A stretch of DNA of 64,000 bases from CAWFPR01 sp963817635 (GTDB lineage: Bacteria > Acidobacteriota > Vicinamibacteria > Vicinamibacterales > 2-12-FULL-66-21): NCBI GenBank assembly GCA_963817635.1, contig CAWFPR010000005.1:62001-126000 (forward strand), read 5' to 3'. Of the stretch, positions 10,410 to 22,550 are shown piece by piece. The translations under genes and the position numbers were made by a program. The notes beneath the pieces are model-generated. The model made no database searches and was not told where the DNA came from. It saw nothing but the letters and a program-made list of their open reading frames with translations. Positions within the stretch are counted from its first letter, which is position 1. Each line of letters opens with the position of its first letter.

Positions 10410-13296
10410 TCAGAACCGGTAGCGGAAGGCAAACTCTGCCTGCCGCGACGGCGCGTTGATGTTCGGCAGCAGCGACGTGGACGGCCGAACAGCGGACGGC
10501 CAGTCGACGGATCGTTGGCCGCGCCGAGGTTGGCGTTGGGCACGTTGAAGTTGGCGCGATTCAACAGGTTGAACAGCTGGGCAATGACCTCGGCCCGAGC
10601 GCCGCCGATCCTGAAGGTCTTGGACAGCCGCAGGTCGACGTTGGCAAAACCCGGGCAGTCGACCGTGGTGACTTCGCTGAGGCCACGCGACCGCCGGAAT
10701 GCGTTCACCGCATCGAGGCTCATGTCGCGGCAGCCGCTGCCGATCGCTCACGCCTGCCGGCAGGTCGCCGGTGTAGCCGTCGCCGTTGAGGTCGAGCGAG
10801 GTGGTCGGGTTGAAGCGGAGGCTGGATCGGAAGTCGGCGATCGCCGAGAGCTGCACGCCCGCCGGCAGCTGCACGATGCCGCTGGTGACGAGACGATGGC
10901 GGCGGTCGGCCGCGCCATAGCGTTCGACCTCGAAGAAGCCGTAGCGGTCGGCGAGCAGGTTGGTAGCGGCCGTATCGGTGGCTTTCGAGAACGTGTACGA
11001 GCGCAAGAACTGGTAGCGATTCGCCATCCGCTTGTCGACCTTCAGGAGCAGCGCCTTGTAGGCATTGTTCGCGGTCGACGTCCAGAAGTTGACCCGAGCG
11101 AACTGCGGATAGAGCTTGGCCCTGGTCGTCTGATCCGGCAGGTTGGGGTCGACCACGTCACGGTCGGAGTAGCGATTGGTGATGCTCACGTCCGCGGTGA
11201 TCGCGATGTCGCGGGTGACGGTCCGGCTGACGCCGACGTTGAACTGATGCGCGTAGGGGTTGACGGTGTCGTTGGACTCGACGGTGATGTTGGGCGCCGC
11301 CGTGGTGATGAAGGAATCGCGCGACTTGCCGCCATAGGGATCGGGGAACGACGGCCGCGAGATGATGATCTGCTTGGCCTGCGGCCACGTCAGCTCGTTG
11401 AAGTTCTGCAGCGTGCGCATGTTGTCGTAGAACATGCCCCAGGCGGCATGCACATTCATGACCCCGTTGTTGGCCGGATCCCACGCCATCCCGACGCGCG
11501 GTCCGAAGTTGTTGAAGTCGCCGCGCCCGGCAACCGGCTGCTTGACGACCGACACATCGAGCGGGAACGAGCCGTCGCGTCCGAGCTTGGCCTGAATGTC
11601 GGACAGGAGTTGGGGGACGTCCTCGTTGAACGAGCCCCGCTGCAGGTCGTAGCGCAGGCCCAGGTTCAGCGTCAGGCCGCTGCGCACCTGCCAGTCGTCC
11701 TGGAGGAAAGCGGCGAAGGTCTTGGTCGGGATGTTGGCGTAGGTGGGCAGTGAATTGCTGTACTGGGTCGGATAGGTGGCCGGATCGGCGGCGTTGTACG
11801 GCGTGTCTTTCGGGAACGTCCAGATGCCGAGGGGCGATCCGGTGTTGTCGCCCTCGAACGGGATGCTGCTGAAGTCGACGCCAGCCTTCCATTGGTGGGC
11901 GCCGCCCCAGCGGTGCATCAAGTACGAGAAGTCGTCCTTCACTTCCCAGCGCGACTCGGGCCCCATCTGGGCGTTGCCGCAGCCGCCGACGGTAATCGAG
12001 GGATATGAAAAGACCGGCGTGCACAATGGCAGCCGCGCCGTGAAGTCGGCGGGCTCGTAGTCGCCATGGCTGTAGGGCGGCGAGACTTCATACTTGGCGT
12101 AGGCGTACTGAAAGCGCGCGTCGTTCAGGGTGCTGGCGTTGATGACCCAGGTGTGACCCAGCACCGCCGACTTGCGCGGCACGGCAAAGTCGAAGCTGTT
12201 GCTGACGGCGACCGTGCCACCAGCGGTAATGATCGGGCCGGTACTCGTTCTCGGCGCCGTAGCGGAAAAAGATGCTCTGGCCGTTGCCGATCTCGTGGTC
12301 GATCTTGGTGTTGTAGGTCCAGCGCGTCTGATCGCTCAGGAAGGTGCCCTCGTACTGGGGCCACAGGCCGCGCGCATTGACGGTGAGGAACTGTTTTTCC
12401 TGGGTGCCTTCGTAGGCGAAGAAAAAATGCGTCTTGTTCATCACGATCGGCCCGCCGACCGTGCCGCCGTATTGATAGCGCCGGTAGTCGGGTTTGGTGG
12501 CCTGGAAATACTCGCGCGCCGTGATCGAGGCATCGCGGAGGAACAGCAGGCCCGAGCCGTGCACCTGGTTGGTTCCCGACTTGGTCACCACCGACACGAG
12601 GCCGCCGGTCGCCAGCCCGTACTCGGCCTTGTAGGTCGAGGTGGACACCTTGAACTCCTGAATCGCGTCCATCGCGAAGTTCTGGCGCGGCTCGCCCATC
12701 TCCGCCCACGTGTTGTTGACGCCGTCGACGACGAAGCCGTTCGAGTACTCGCGGCCGCCGGCCCCGACGTTGACGTTGCCGCGATAGAACTGACCGCGGA
12801 TGTTGTCCTGCGAAGTGCCCGGCGTCAGCATCGCCAGGTCGATCCAGCGGCGCGAGGCGACCGGCAGGTCCTGGATCTGCTGGCTCGACACCGAGGTCGA
12901 CACGTCCGATCGCGTCACATCGACGATTGGCGACTCGCCCGTCACCGTGACCGTCTCGGACAGCGTCGCCGGCTTGAGCGAGAAATTGATGATCGCCGTC
13001 TGATCGATCACCAGCGTGATGTCGGGGCGACTCTCGGTGCCGAATCCGCTCAGCTCGGCAGAAAGCGAATAGCGCCCGGGCGGCAGTGATGGCAGGCGGA
13101 ATTCCCCGGCGCCGTCGGTCACCCCGACACGCGAGAGACCGGTATCGACGTTGCGGGCGGTCACCGTCGCGCCCGGAATGATGCCGCCGCTCGAATCCTT
13201 GACGATGCCGGTAATCTGCGCGTTCTGCGCCGCGGCGGATGCCGCCAGCCCCAGCACGAACAGCAGTACCGCACAACCGGTCAACCTCTGACGCAT
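10410..13296 (-). CDS. TonB-dependent receptor, Oar-like with carboxypeptidase-regulatory domain (three frameshifts)
   Basis: Outer-membrane receptor of about 960 residues. A signal peptide ending AASAAAQNAQ is followed by a carboxypeptidase-regulatory-like domain (GIVKDSSGGIIPGATVTARN, LPPGRYSLSAELSGF), a plug (VDGVNNTWAEMG; VVTKSGTNQVHGSG) and a long beta-barrel ending in the aromatic EFAFRYRF expected for outer-membrane insertion. Frames change near 12200, 10740 and 10485 with continuous barrel sequence on each side. It starts 28 bp after the stop of the M14 peptidase gene, so the two are probably one transcript. The import substrate is unknown; peptides are suggested by context only. Confidence 0.85.
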
Positions 13297-13324
13297 GAGA
13301 CCCTCCTAGCCGTGAGTGTGAGCG

Positions 13325-16300
13325 TTACTTGCCCGGGTTCGCGCCGGTCGCCAATCCGCGCGGTGGCGCCGCCGCCTTGCCGGGCAACACCGGGCGAATC
13401 CGGACCGTGGTGAGCGAGACCGCATCGCGGGCGCTGTCTTCCTCGATGCGCTGGAGGGTGTAGTGTCCGTCACGCAGGTACTTCACGTTGGCCATCAGGT
13501 ACGAGAAGCCTGCTTTCGAGACGAGATTGAGCCATTCGCCTTGCGCCGTCTCATCGGGCGCTTCGGTGCCGCCGCTGAAGAAGGTGACCTGGGGCCAGGC
13601 GCTCATCGAAAAGCGGCCGCTTCCGCCGCCGCCACCTTCGCCGCCGGCACCGCGTCCAGCGCCGAAGCGGCGGCTGCCGTTGGGCTCGCCGGTTTCAGGG
13701 TCGCTGTAGTAGACCGCCGTATCTTTGTAGATCTCCTGATTGAACACATACGGGCCGAAGCCGTACGCCCACTTCCGATAGCGCGCCTGATGACGGAGAT
13801 CCATGGCGCGCACGTCCGGGTTGGCGTTGATCTCGCGGACCACGGCGTCGCGCAATGCCTCGGTCGCCTCGGCGTGGTCCGGGTAGCGCGGATCGCGCAG
13901 CGTCCCCATCGTCGTATACCAGCCGCGCGTCGAAAGATACGTGCGGAAGCCGGGCGGCACGTACCCCGCAAACGGCTGCACCCATTCGTGCGACGGGTAG
14001 CCGTGCGGATTCAGGAAAATATCGGGCAGCCACTCGCGCCACAGGCGGCCGCGCACCAGCGCTTCGGGCAGCAGCGGATCGGCCAGCCCCACCTGTGACT
14101 GCACGTCCATGCCGAGCGCACTGTAGCGGCCGGCGTGCAGCATGTGGGATGGCGTCAGCTTTTGCAGGTCGTACGCCATCTGGGCGCCGTCCGGATTCTC
14201 GACCGGATGCAGGACGATGTTGACCTTCTTCAGAATGTCGCGATAGGTCTGGTCGGTCACGAGCAGTTCGGCCAGTCTCAGGATGTGGCTGGTCGACGAA
14301 ACTTCGTTGGCGTGCTGCCGGCCAGTGATGAGAATCGTCGGCTTGTACGCGGAGAGCTTCGCCAGCGATACCTGCTCGCTCGGCACCGGGTTCGTGATCT
14401 CGAGGACCGAGATGTCGCGGCCGCGATAGGAGTGGCCGGCTTTGTAGGCCTTGACCTCGGGATAGGCCGCGAGCGCGCCGATCAGCGCCTCGCTTTCATC
14501 CGGGCTGATGATGTGATCCCAGGTTACCAGCGGGGTCTTCGCCTGACCGCCGGCGTGGGCCGACGCTGTCCGGACGCCGGACGGGGGGAACACGCCGGTG
14601 GACGCGACCAGCCGCCGGGTGCGCACGTCTTTGAGCCCGACGTCGAGGGCAATGCGGTCGACGTGGTCGAACGACAGGGCGTCGCGATACAGTCCCGCCG
14701 AATGCAGGCGCGCGAGAGCGTCGAACGCATCAACCGCGCGGGCCGCCTCTCGATCATCCTTGGCTTCGACGTCGAGCTCGACTTCGGCGACTCGATCGGC
14801 GCGAGCGACCACGCGATTGACGGCCGCAGCCGTCGTGTCGATCTTGAGCAGATCGCGCACGATCCGCGACGGCCGCTCGACATTCTTCTCTTTGTAGGCG
14901 ACCTCCAGCTTCGGCTTGGTCGAAGCATTGCCGGCGTAATGCACCCTCACTTCGCCAGGCTGGCCGGGTCGTTCCGGGTGGACGATGGGAAAAATCTTGC
15001 CCGGCGCGGCCAGCCGCCGCTTCGTGGTGGTGCGGCCGAGCGCATCGAAAAAATCGAGCGTCACGAAGTACAGATCTTCGTGGAGCGCCTCGAGCGACGA
15101 CACCAGCTCCTCGTCGATTCCGGTCTTGAAGTCCGGCTCGCTCATCCACACTTCGATGTCGAGATCGCGGTGGAACGGCTGCTTGTCCGGTAAGGGCCGA
15201 TTGTCGGTGACCTTCATCACGTTGTCGTAGATGCGCGGCAACACCACCGACTGGTAGTGATCCCAGAAACGCTCGGGGTCGGTCGCAATGCGCTGATCGA
15301 CCACGACCGCGCCGTCCACCGACGCCGACAGCCAGCCGGTGGTGACGATGACGCGCGACCAGCCTGGAAACTTGTCTAGGTATTCGCGCTCGACCGTCTT
15401 CGGCGAGAAGGCGGCGCGGTAGACGACCTGTCCCGCCGCGTCGAGCGCTTCGACGGTGTAGGTGTCCTTCGGATCGGAGACGAGCTCGACGGAAAATGCG
15501 TCCTTCGCGACGCCGAGGTCGCGCAGGAATATTTCGTCCACCGGATAGAGCTCGTGCACCCAGCGGCTGGGCACCATGTAGAACTTGTATTTCTTGGACA
15601 GGTCCGGGCTGATATTCCGCGACCTTGACGCGAACGGCGCGCACCCGCTTTCCTTTCAACTGCGGGATCACCTGCTCGGTCATCCACAGATAACCCTGCT
15701 TGTACGCCGACAGCACCCGCACGTTGGGATCGGCGGCGCCGGCGCCGGCCAGCTGCGCCCGCGCCTCATCAACCAGGCGACGGCGGACTTCGGGCGACTC
15801 GCTGAGCCGGGCTTCGAGCGCGACCTTCGAGCCCGCCTTCACTTTGGGCAGAACCTCATTCTTGAATTTGGTCCAGAACTCGTCGACTTCCCACGGCACC
15901 TTGAGCGTGTCGTCGAAGACCGTCACCGGATCGGTGATCCCGGTGCTCGACACTTTGACCGGTGCGGTCACGCCGGCGCGCTTCATTTTGTCGGCGACGT
16001 AGGTGTCCAGCGCCGGATCCGCCCGTTCGATGAACAGCTTCACGTCCACCGACTCGAGCGTCTTTCCTTTCAATTCGGCCGCGATGGCGTCGATCTCGGT
16101 GTCAATCTGGCTGGCCTGTCCAGCCGCTGAGCGTGCCTGCAGGAAGCGGTTGGCCTGGAGCGCGACGTCCTGCAGCCTGATCGAGCCGCGCGCGTTGTCC
16201 CAGACGAATGGGACGCGGCGCGCGAGATACGACGCCGCCGCGTCGGTGCCGGCCACGTCGTGGCCGGCGACCACGGTGACGGTGGCCGCGCCGAAGGCCT

Positions 16301-17575
16301 TCGGCACGACCTGCACGACCCCGTCGCCTGGCTTCGAGATCGTCGAGCCGCGCCCGCCCGATCTTGACGAGGCGGTCGACCAGCGCGTTCGATCGGCCGA
16401 CGAGAATCGGACTCGGCTCGCGTTCCGGCGTTCTGATTCTCTCCTGCGCTACGGGTCAGCGGGAGCGTGATGCCGGTGGTTTCCAGCCCCAGCCGCGCCG
16501 CGATGTGCGCCGCACCCAGTGATTCGTCGGCGCCGCCGAGCACGATCGACGGTGTCGGAGCGATCGGGAATTAGGTCGGTGTAGGCAGTCCCCGAACCAG
16601 CCCTCCACCGAGAAGGCGTTCGTCAGATCGAACGTGCGTCCGCCCCGGCGACGGCGGCGGCGTCGGCCGGCCGGCCGCGATCACCGGGCGAGTCGGGGGC
16701 GAGCTCGTCGGGATCGATCGGCGGCGTCAATGTGCGCTGGTTCAGGCCTGCCCGTCGGACCACGGCCTGCGAGGTCCCCATGTGCAGGACGAGCGCCGCC
16801 GCTTCGGCGTAATTCAGTGTCGTGGGTTCCTGGCCGCGCCGGTGCGCCACGTCCAGATCTGCGATGGCCCTGGCGACCCGGGCGGCCGGTGCGCTGGCAG
16901 CGAGCCTGACGTGGATGGCCGCGAGACCACGCCGGTTGCTGTCCACGACCACGGATTCGACGGCGGGGCGGCCGCCGTCGATGCCGCGCGCTTTGAGGAA
17001 CGCCGCCACCTGGTCCTCGATTCCGGACAGAGTGATGCCGCTCATGTTCCAGACGCGGGGCAGCCGCGAGGCCAGTTCGTTGGCGGCCGACAGCGTGCCT
17101 TCGTCATCGCCGCCCGCGATCACGATGATCGCTGTCCCGATGAGGAATCGACCGCGGCAATCAAGCCCTGGCCAGGTTGGAGCGATTTCAGGTCGAGGGC
17201 GCCACTGGCCACGAACGGACGGATGAGCGCGTTGGCGCGGCCGACGAGGACGGGCGCGACATCGGCGGGCATGGTGTCCGTGTCGCGCAGCACGATCGGC
17301 AGCGTCAGCGCACTCGTTTCGAACCCGAGGCGCGCGGCGAGATTCGCAGCAGCCTGCGCGTCCTCGATTGTCGGCGCCGCCGGTACCACAATCCGGCCCG
17401 CGACGGCGTCGGCAATGCCGTCGCCGTTGGTGTCGCGCACCAATCCGGTGGATAGATTGAGCAGCGCGGTGAGGCTGGGACCCTCAGCGGCCGGCGGCGC
17501 CGCCGCCTGTGGCCAGCCGCCGACGAGCAAGAGAGACGCCGCGAGAGCACAAAGGCAGGTGCGCGCACGAGTCAT
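13325..17575 (-). CDS. giant M14 zinc carboxypeptidase with duplicated N-terminal units (several frameshifts)
   Basis: Secreted metallopeptidase, about 1,410 residues when its frames are joined. A leader (MTRARTCLCALAASLLLVGG) precedes a dockerin-like RDTNGDGIADAV calcium loop. A unit then occurs twice about 285 residues apart: AARLGFETSALTLP / AARLGLETTGITLP, and LVGRANALI / LVGRSNALV. The C-terminal ~750 residues, unbroken from 15577 to the stop, hold the M14 domain with the Zn ligands in TGRQHANEVSSTSH and a later NPHGYPSHEW, plus LHPVENPDGAQ. Frames change near 17120, 16630, 16590, 16440, 16320 and 15618. A separate N-terminal gene is possible, but the tandem units argue for one protein. 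It precedes the TonB receptor by 28 bp. Confidence 0.75.
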
Positions 17576-17695
17576 GCGGGGGAGCCTCCACGTTGACGTC
17601 AGTGTCGTGGAGCCCCGCCTGAGCAAGGGACGTTCCGGTGGGGATTGACCAATCTCCCGCACGTTTCCGTCGCGCGGTCAGAGGCACGGGTGTTT

Positions 17696-17729
17696 CGCGC
17701 AACAAAACGTTGAAACAATATGTTGCGCG
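17696..17729. promoter_or_regulatory. inverted repeat upstream of the M14 gene, candidate activator site
   Basis: Perfect 9-bp arms (CGCGCAACA / TGTTGCGCG) flank a 16-bp AT-rich spacer, about 120 bp upstream of the M14 peptidase ATG and 16 bp beyond the stop of the NtrC-type regulator. The position suits an upstream activating site for that regulator. I could not find a convincing -24/-12 promoter below it, and a terminator for the regulator gene is an alternative reading. Confidence 0.4.
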
Positions 17730-17744
17730 GACGGCCCGGGTGAA

Positions 17745-19073
17745 TCAGGCCTGGATACGATGCTCGCGCATCTTGCGCCAGAGCGTCGTCCGGCTCATCC
17801 CGAGATCGGACGCAGCGCGGCTCTGGTTCCAGCGCGCCTGCTCGAGCGCCTCGACCAGTCGCGTGCGCTCGTCGTTTTCGGGCTGGCCCGGAGGGGCAGC
17901 CGTCCTCGCCTGCAGCGTGACGGACGCGGGCAGGTCTGCTTCGGCGAGCAGTGGACCCGACGCGAGATTGACCGCCCGCTCGATGGCGTTCTCGAGCTCC
18001 CGCGCATTGCCTGGCCATGGATGCGACTGCAGCAGAGCCAGCGCGCCGGGGGTAATCCCATCCATCGGGCGCCGCAGGCGGGTCGAGTGGCGGCGGAGGA
18101 AGAACTCCGCGAGCGGCGGGATATCGTCGGTGCGTTCGCGCAGCGGCGGGATGCGGATGCCGACGACGTTGATGCGATAGTAGAAGTCCTGCCGGAAACG
18201 ACCGGCCTCGATCTCGCGCTGGAGGTCGCGATGGGTCGCGGCGACGAGGCGGACGTCCACGTGCCGCGTCGCGGTGTCGCCGGTCCGCCGCACCTCGCCG
18301 CCCTGGAGGAACCGCAGCAGCCGCACCTGCATGGGCGCCGGCATCTCGCCGATTTCATCGAGGAACAGGACACCGCCGTCGGCTTCCTCGAACAGCCCTT
18401 TCTTGTCCGCCACCGCGCCCGTGAACGCCCCTTTCCGGTGGCCGAACAGCTCAGTCTCGAGCAGGGCTTCGGGGATGCCGCCGCAGTTGATCGGCACGAA
18501 CCGGTGCTGCCGGCGCGCGCTCTGCGCGTAGAGCGCGCGGGCGACGAGCTCCTTTCCGGTGCCGCTCTCGCCCGTGATGAGCACGGTGCTGTCGGTCATC
18601 GCAAGCTGGGCGATGCTCGCGGACACCTGCTGCATCTCGCGGCTGACCGCTACGATCCGCTCTTCGTCGCTCACGTGAGCCCTGAGCTGGCGCACCTCTC
18701 TGGCCAGGGCCGCGCGTTCCGCGGCCCGCCGCACGGTGATCAGCAGGCGATCCGGATCGGCCGGCTTCGTGAGGTAGTCGTACGCACCGGCCTTCATTGC
18801 GCCCACCGCGTCGTCGATGGTGCCGAACGCCGTGATCAACACCACTTCGACATCGCGGTGTCTCGCGCGCAGCTCACGGAGCAGATCGACGCCATCGTGC
18901 CCGCCGCCGATCCTGACGTCGGTCACGAGCACGTCGATGGGACTCTCATCCGCCAGGCGCAGCGCCTCGGCCGCCGTGGCCGCCTCGGTCACCGAGTGGC
19001 CATCGTGCTCGAGGAGCAGCGTCATCGAGCGCCGCACGTTCGCCTGGTCGTCGACCAGCAGCACCCGGCTCAT
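17745..19073 (-). CDS. sigma54-dependent NtrC-family response regulator
   Basis: 442-residue transcriptional activator in one intact frame. The receiver domain (MSRVLLVDDQANVRRSM; phospho-acceptor in VLVTDVRIGGG; TKPADPDRL) is followed by an AAA+ domain with Walker A GESGTGKELVARAL, the sigma54-contact loop GAFTGA, Walker B GGVLFLDEIGEM and the arginine-finger region, and a Fis-type HTH (ARWNQSRAASDLGMSRTTL). The ATG at 19073 overlaps the histidine-kinase stop (ATGA), so the two form a cognate pair. The nearest downstream genes are the M14 peptidase and TonB receptor; their control by this pair is inferred from proximity. Confidence 0.92.
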   Translation of the reverse strand: MSRVLLVDDQANVRRSMTLLLEHDGHSVTEAATAAEALRLADESPIDVLVTDVRIGGGHDGVDLLRELRARHRDVEVVLITAFGTIDDAVGAMKAGAYDYLTKPADPDRLLITVRRAAERAALAREVRQLRAHVSDEERIVAVSREMQQVSASIAQLAMTDSTVLITGESGTGKELVARALYAQSARRQHRFVPINCGGIPEALLETELFGHRKGAFTGAVADKKGLFEEADGGVLFLDEIGEMPAPMQVRLLRFLQGGEVRRTGDTATRHVDVRLVAATHRDLQREIEAGRFRQDFYYRINVVGIRIPPLRERTDDIPPLAEFFLRRHSTRLRRPMDGITPGALALLQSHPWPGNARELENAIERAVNLASGPLLAEADLPASVTLQARTAAPPGQPENDERTRLVEALEQARWNQSRAASDLGMSRTTLWRKMREHRIQA

Positions 19074-20645
19074 GTCCGCGCTCCTGCGGCGCACGGCTCC
19101 AGCGGAAGCACGATGACAAAGGACGCGCCCCGACCGGCAACCTTGTGGACCGTGACCGTCCCCGAGTGGTCCCGGACAATCCGCGCGACGACCGCGAGGC
19201 CGAGGCCGGTCCCCTGCGCGCGGGTCGTGTAGAAGGGCTCGAAGACCGCCTCGGGCGCCGACACACCCGGGCCGTCGTCGGTCACCGAGATCGTGAGTGT
19301 GTCGCCCGCGGGAGAGGCGATGGTCTCCACGTCGATGTGCCCGGGACCGGTCATGGCTTCGCCTGCGTTCTTGAGCAGATTCCAGAGCACCTGACGGATC
19401 TGCCTGGCGTCGATGAACGCGAGCGGTACGCCCGGCGCGTGCCGCGTCCTCACGTCAACCCCGTCGGGCAGGCCCTGGTCGCGCCGGAACAGCACGACCG
19501 TATCGTCGATGAGCGCAGGCAGGTCGGTTGGCGCCGCGGTCCGGGCCGGGGGACGGGCGAACAGCAGGAATTCTCGAACGATTACGTCGAGCCGGTCGGC
19601 TTCCTCGGTGACAATCTCCATGAGGCGGGGGTCCCGCGGGCCTCCGGGCCGCCGCAGGACGTTGACGGAGTTGACGATCGCACCGAGCGGGTTGCGAATC
19701 TCGTGTGCGATGCTGGCGGCCATCCGTCCGAGGTCCGCGAGCCGCTCGGCCTGCGCGATCTGCGCCTGGAGCGCGCGGCGGTTGGTAATGTCGTGGGCGA
19801 CCCCCTGGATGCCCATCACGCGGGCCTGATTGTCGCGCAGCGGCGCGTTCGTCTGGGAGAACCACCTGAACGTCTCCCCGTCGGCGTGGGTCATCCGGAA
19901 CTCGAACGATCGCATGATCTCTCCGGCGAGCATCGGGCCGAGCGCCGCCCCGACCCGGACGGCATCGTCCGGATGCACGAGCGAGAGGAGCGGCCGCCGG
20001 GAGCGCACGAGGTCCAGCGCCTCGCGTCCGAGGAGGTGTCTGTACCGCGGGATTCACATAGGTCAGGCACCCGTCGGCGTCGGTCTGGTAGATGAGGTCC
20101 TCCGCGTTCTCGACGAGGCTGCGGAACTTCCGTTCGGAGGCCTGCAGGTCGAGGTACAGCCGCGCGTTCTCGACCGCGAGGGCGATCTGCGCCGCCATGG
20201 ACGTCAGCAGCTGCACGTCCTCTTCGGTGATCTCGCGGTCGGCGCGCGAGTGGATGTTCAGCGTGCCGTACGTGTCGAAACTCGATCGCAGCGGCACGGA
20301 GGCGAACGCCCGGAACCCCTCGTCGCGGGCCGCCATGCGGGTCAGGCGGGGATCGTCCTTGAGGCTGCGGATCACGATGGGGATGCCGTCCTGGGCCACC
20401 CGTCCCGAGAGTCCCTCGCCCAGCTTCAGCCGATCGAAATCGCGCCGGACCGATTCCGACAGCCCGCGCGAGACGACGAGCCGGAGGATGCCGCGGTCCT
20501 CGTCCAGCAGGTACACACTGCCGGCTTCCGTCTGCACGACCTCGAGCACCTTGCCGAGCGCATAGTCGAGCATCTCGTCCAGGGACGCGAAGCGGCCGAT
20601 GGCGAGGGCCACCGAGTTAATCGCGGCGAGCGGTTCGGTGCGCAT
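19070..20645 (-). CDS. GAF-PAS sensor histidine kinase (one frameshift)
   Basis: Cytoplasmic-looking kinase of about 525 residues. An N-terminal GAF domain (residues ~1-165; GSVYLLDEDRGILRLVVS, LTSMAAQIALAVENARLY), a PAS/PAC domain (SLVENAEDLIYQTDADG ... GIQGVAHDITNRR), HisKA with the phospho-acceptor in SIAHEIRNPLGAI, and HATPase with N-box LWNLLKNAGEAM, DDGPGVS and TGLGLAVV. There are no transmembrane segments, so the signal is probably intracellular. One frame change lies near 20040 inside PAS. The stop overlaps the start of the NtrC-type regulator. Confidence 0.9.
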
Positions 20646-20714
20646 GATTGGCAGACGGAGCGGGGCTGAAGCTTATTTTCCCGCGGCGAGCAGTGTCAAG
20701 GACCGATCGCGGCG

Positions 20715-22230
20715 CTACATCCGCAGCACAGCCGCCATGGTGACCACGGCGTCGAACAGATGCCCCAGCCGGAGATTCTCGTTTGCGTCGTGCTGGTTGT
20801 TGTCGAAGTTGACGACCGGAATGACGAGCGCTGGAAAACCGAGTGCGTCGATGAACGGCGCAATCGGCACCGTACCGCCGAGCGTGCGGAGACGGACGGG
20901 CGGCGCCCCATACGTTCGTTCGATGGCATTGACGACGCCGCGCGCCAGCGGGTTGGAGGGTGACGTCCGGAAGGCGTTCGTCACGGGGCCCGTCACGGCG
21001 ATCCGCGCGATCTTCCCGTGCGCGGCGCGGGTCGCGTCGTCCGGCTCGCCCTCGACCAGCACATATCCCTGGCTCCGGACGTGAGCCTTGATCTTCTCGA
21101 TCAAATCGTCGCCGCGCGTCTCCTTGACCAGGCGGATATCGATCGCGGCGGTCGCGCTGTCAGGAATGATGGTGCGCGCGCCGGCGCCCACATGGGCTGA
21201 CACCAGCCCGCGCACGTTCAGCGTGGGCGCCTGCACGGCGTACTGGAGCTTCGGGAAGGCGCGCTCTGGCGCCGCCACCCCGAACGTCCGGAGCATGCGC
21301 GCCGAGTCGTCCGGCACCGCGTCGAGCATCGCCCGCTCCTCGGGGTCGGGAGGGGCGACGGCGTCGTAGAACCCCTTCACCGTCACCTGTCCATCGTCGT
21401 TCTTCATCGATGCGAGGAGCGAGGCGAGCCGCTGCGCCGGGTTGGGAATCCAGTTGCCGTAGTTTCCGCTGTGCACGCCCGACTTCGGCCCGAAGACCGT
21501 GAGATCGAGCGTCGCGATGCCACGCGCGCCGAACACGACGGTCGGGCGGCCGCTCGTGTGGATCGGACCATCGAAGATGATCATCAGATCCGCGCGGAGC
21601 TTGTCGCGGGTACTGTCCGATCGCAGGCACGAGGCTCGGGGAACTGGCTTCTTCTTCGCCGTCGAGTATCACCCGCAGATTCGATGTGGGCGAAAGGCCC
21701 GCGGCCTCGAGGGCGTCGAGCGCCGCGCACAACGCGACGATGGGAGATTTGTCGTCCGATGCCGAACGCGCGTAGAGGCGCCAGTCGTCCTCGATTCGCG
21801 GCGCCGTTGCCGCGTCCACGTCGCGGCCGCCCTGGTCCAGGCGCGCGGTGCGCAGCACGGGCGTGAAGGGATCGGCCTGCTGCCAGGCCTTCGGATCGAC
21901 CGGCTGCCCGTCGTAGTGCGCATAGAGCAGCAACGTCCGCGTGGCCCCCTGGACGCGGCGTTCGCCGTACACGAGGGGGTTGCCCGCGGTTTCGAGCAGG
22001 TCCACGCCGAAGCCGCGCCGCCGCAGCATCCCGGCGAGGGAGTCGGCATTGCGCCGCATGCCGGCACGATCCGCCGCAACGTTCGGGATCGACAGCAGGG
22101 CCGTCAGCTCCCGCAGGATCTCGGGTCGATGGGCATCGACCCAGGCGCGGGTGGACGCCCGAAGGTCGGGCTGGGCCGAAACGGCTGCCGAAAGCGCCAG
22201 GGCGACGCACGCGCCGATCAAATGGTTCAT
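20715..22230 (-). CDS. M20 family zinc peptidase (one frameshift)
   Basis: Exported dipeptidase/carboxypeptidase of the M20 family, about 505 residues. A signal peptide (MNHLIGACVALALSAAVSAQ) leads into the metal-binding domain with LLLYAHYDGQPVD, the catalytic/ligand Glu region DGEEEASS, the lid domain (SGVHSGNYGNWIPNP; VRGLVSAHVGAGARTIIP) and a terminal His ligand in NNQHDANENLRLGH. The frame changes once near 21610. It probably trims peptides outside the cytoplasm. It stands alone, 69 bp downstream of the divergently oriented-looking intergenic gap before the kinase gene, all on the same strand. Confidence 0.85.
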
Positions 22231-22448
22231 GAAGTCCGCCGAATCCGCCGAATCGCGGGTGACTCCTGCTGTTCAGCCGGAATTGTAATCGACGTTACGG
22301 TTTGGTCGGGGCGCCGGAGCGCCGCTTGCTCAAAACACCAGCATTCGGCGCGGTACACCACTTGCTCTAACACATGGTGCAGGCGGCCTGAATATTTGCG
22401 GCAGGGAGCCGTGAGTTGCTGGGGAGCCGGGTCGCCCGCAAAACCACA

Positions 22449-22479
22449 GGGCATCGTCTTTGAACAAGACGATGCCCTT
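22449..22479. terminator. strong intrinsic terminator, probably bidirectional
   Basis: A perfect 13-bp stem (AGGGCATCGTCTT and its complement) with a 5-nt loop is followed on the + side by TCTTCTTT and on the - side by GTGGTTTTG. It lies about 70 bp beyond the stop of the DGQHR gene, which it would terminate. The rest of the 320-bp gap 22231-22550 holds no gene I can support. Confidence 0.75.
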
Positions 22480-22550
22480 CTTCTTTACGCCCGAGATTTC
22501 CCGCCTCGATCGGGAAAAACCCGCGAGCACCGCGGCGTACGGTCGGTGAT

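Noticed and set aside
12172..13089. Rightward open frame opposite the first TonB receptor
   Set aside because: Composition typical of a mirror of beta-barrel coding; no homology signal.
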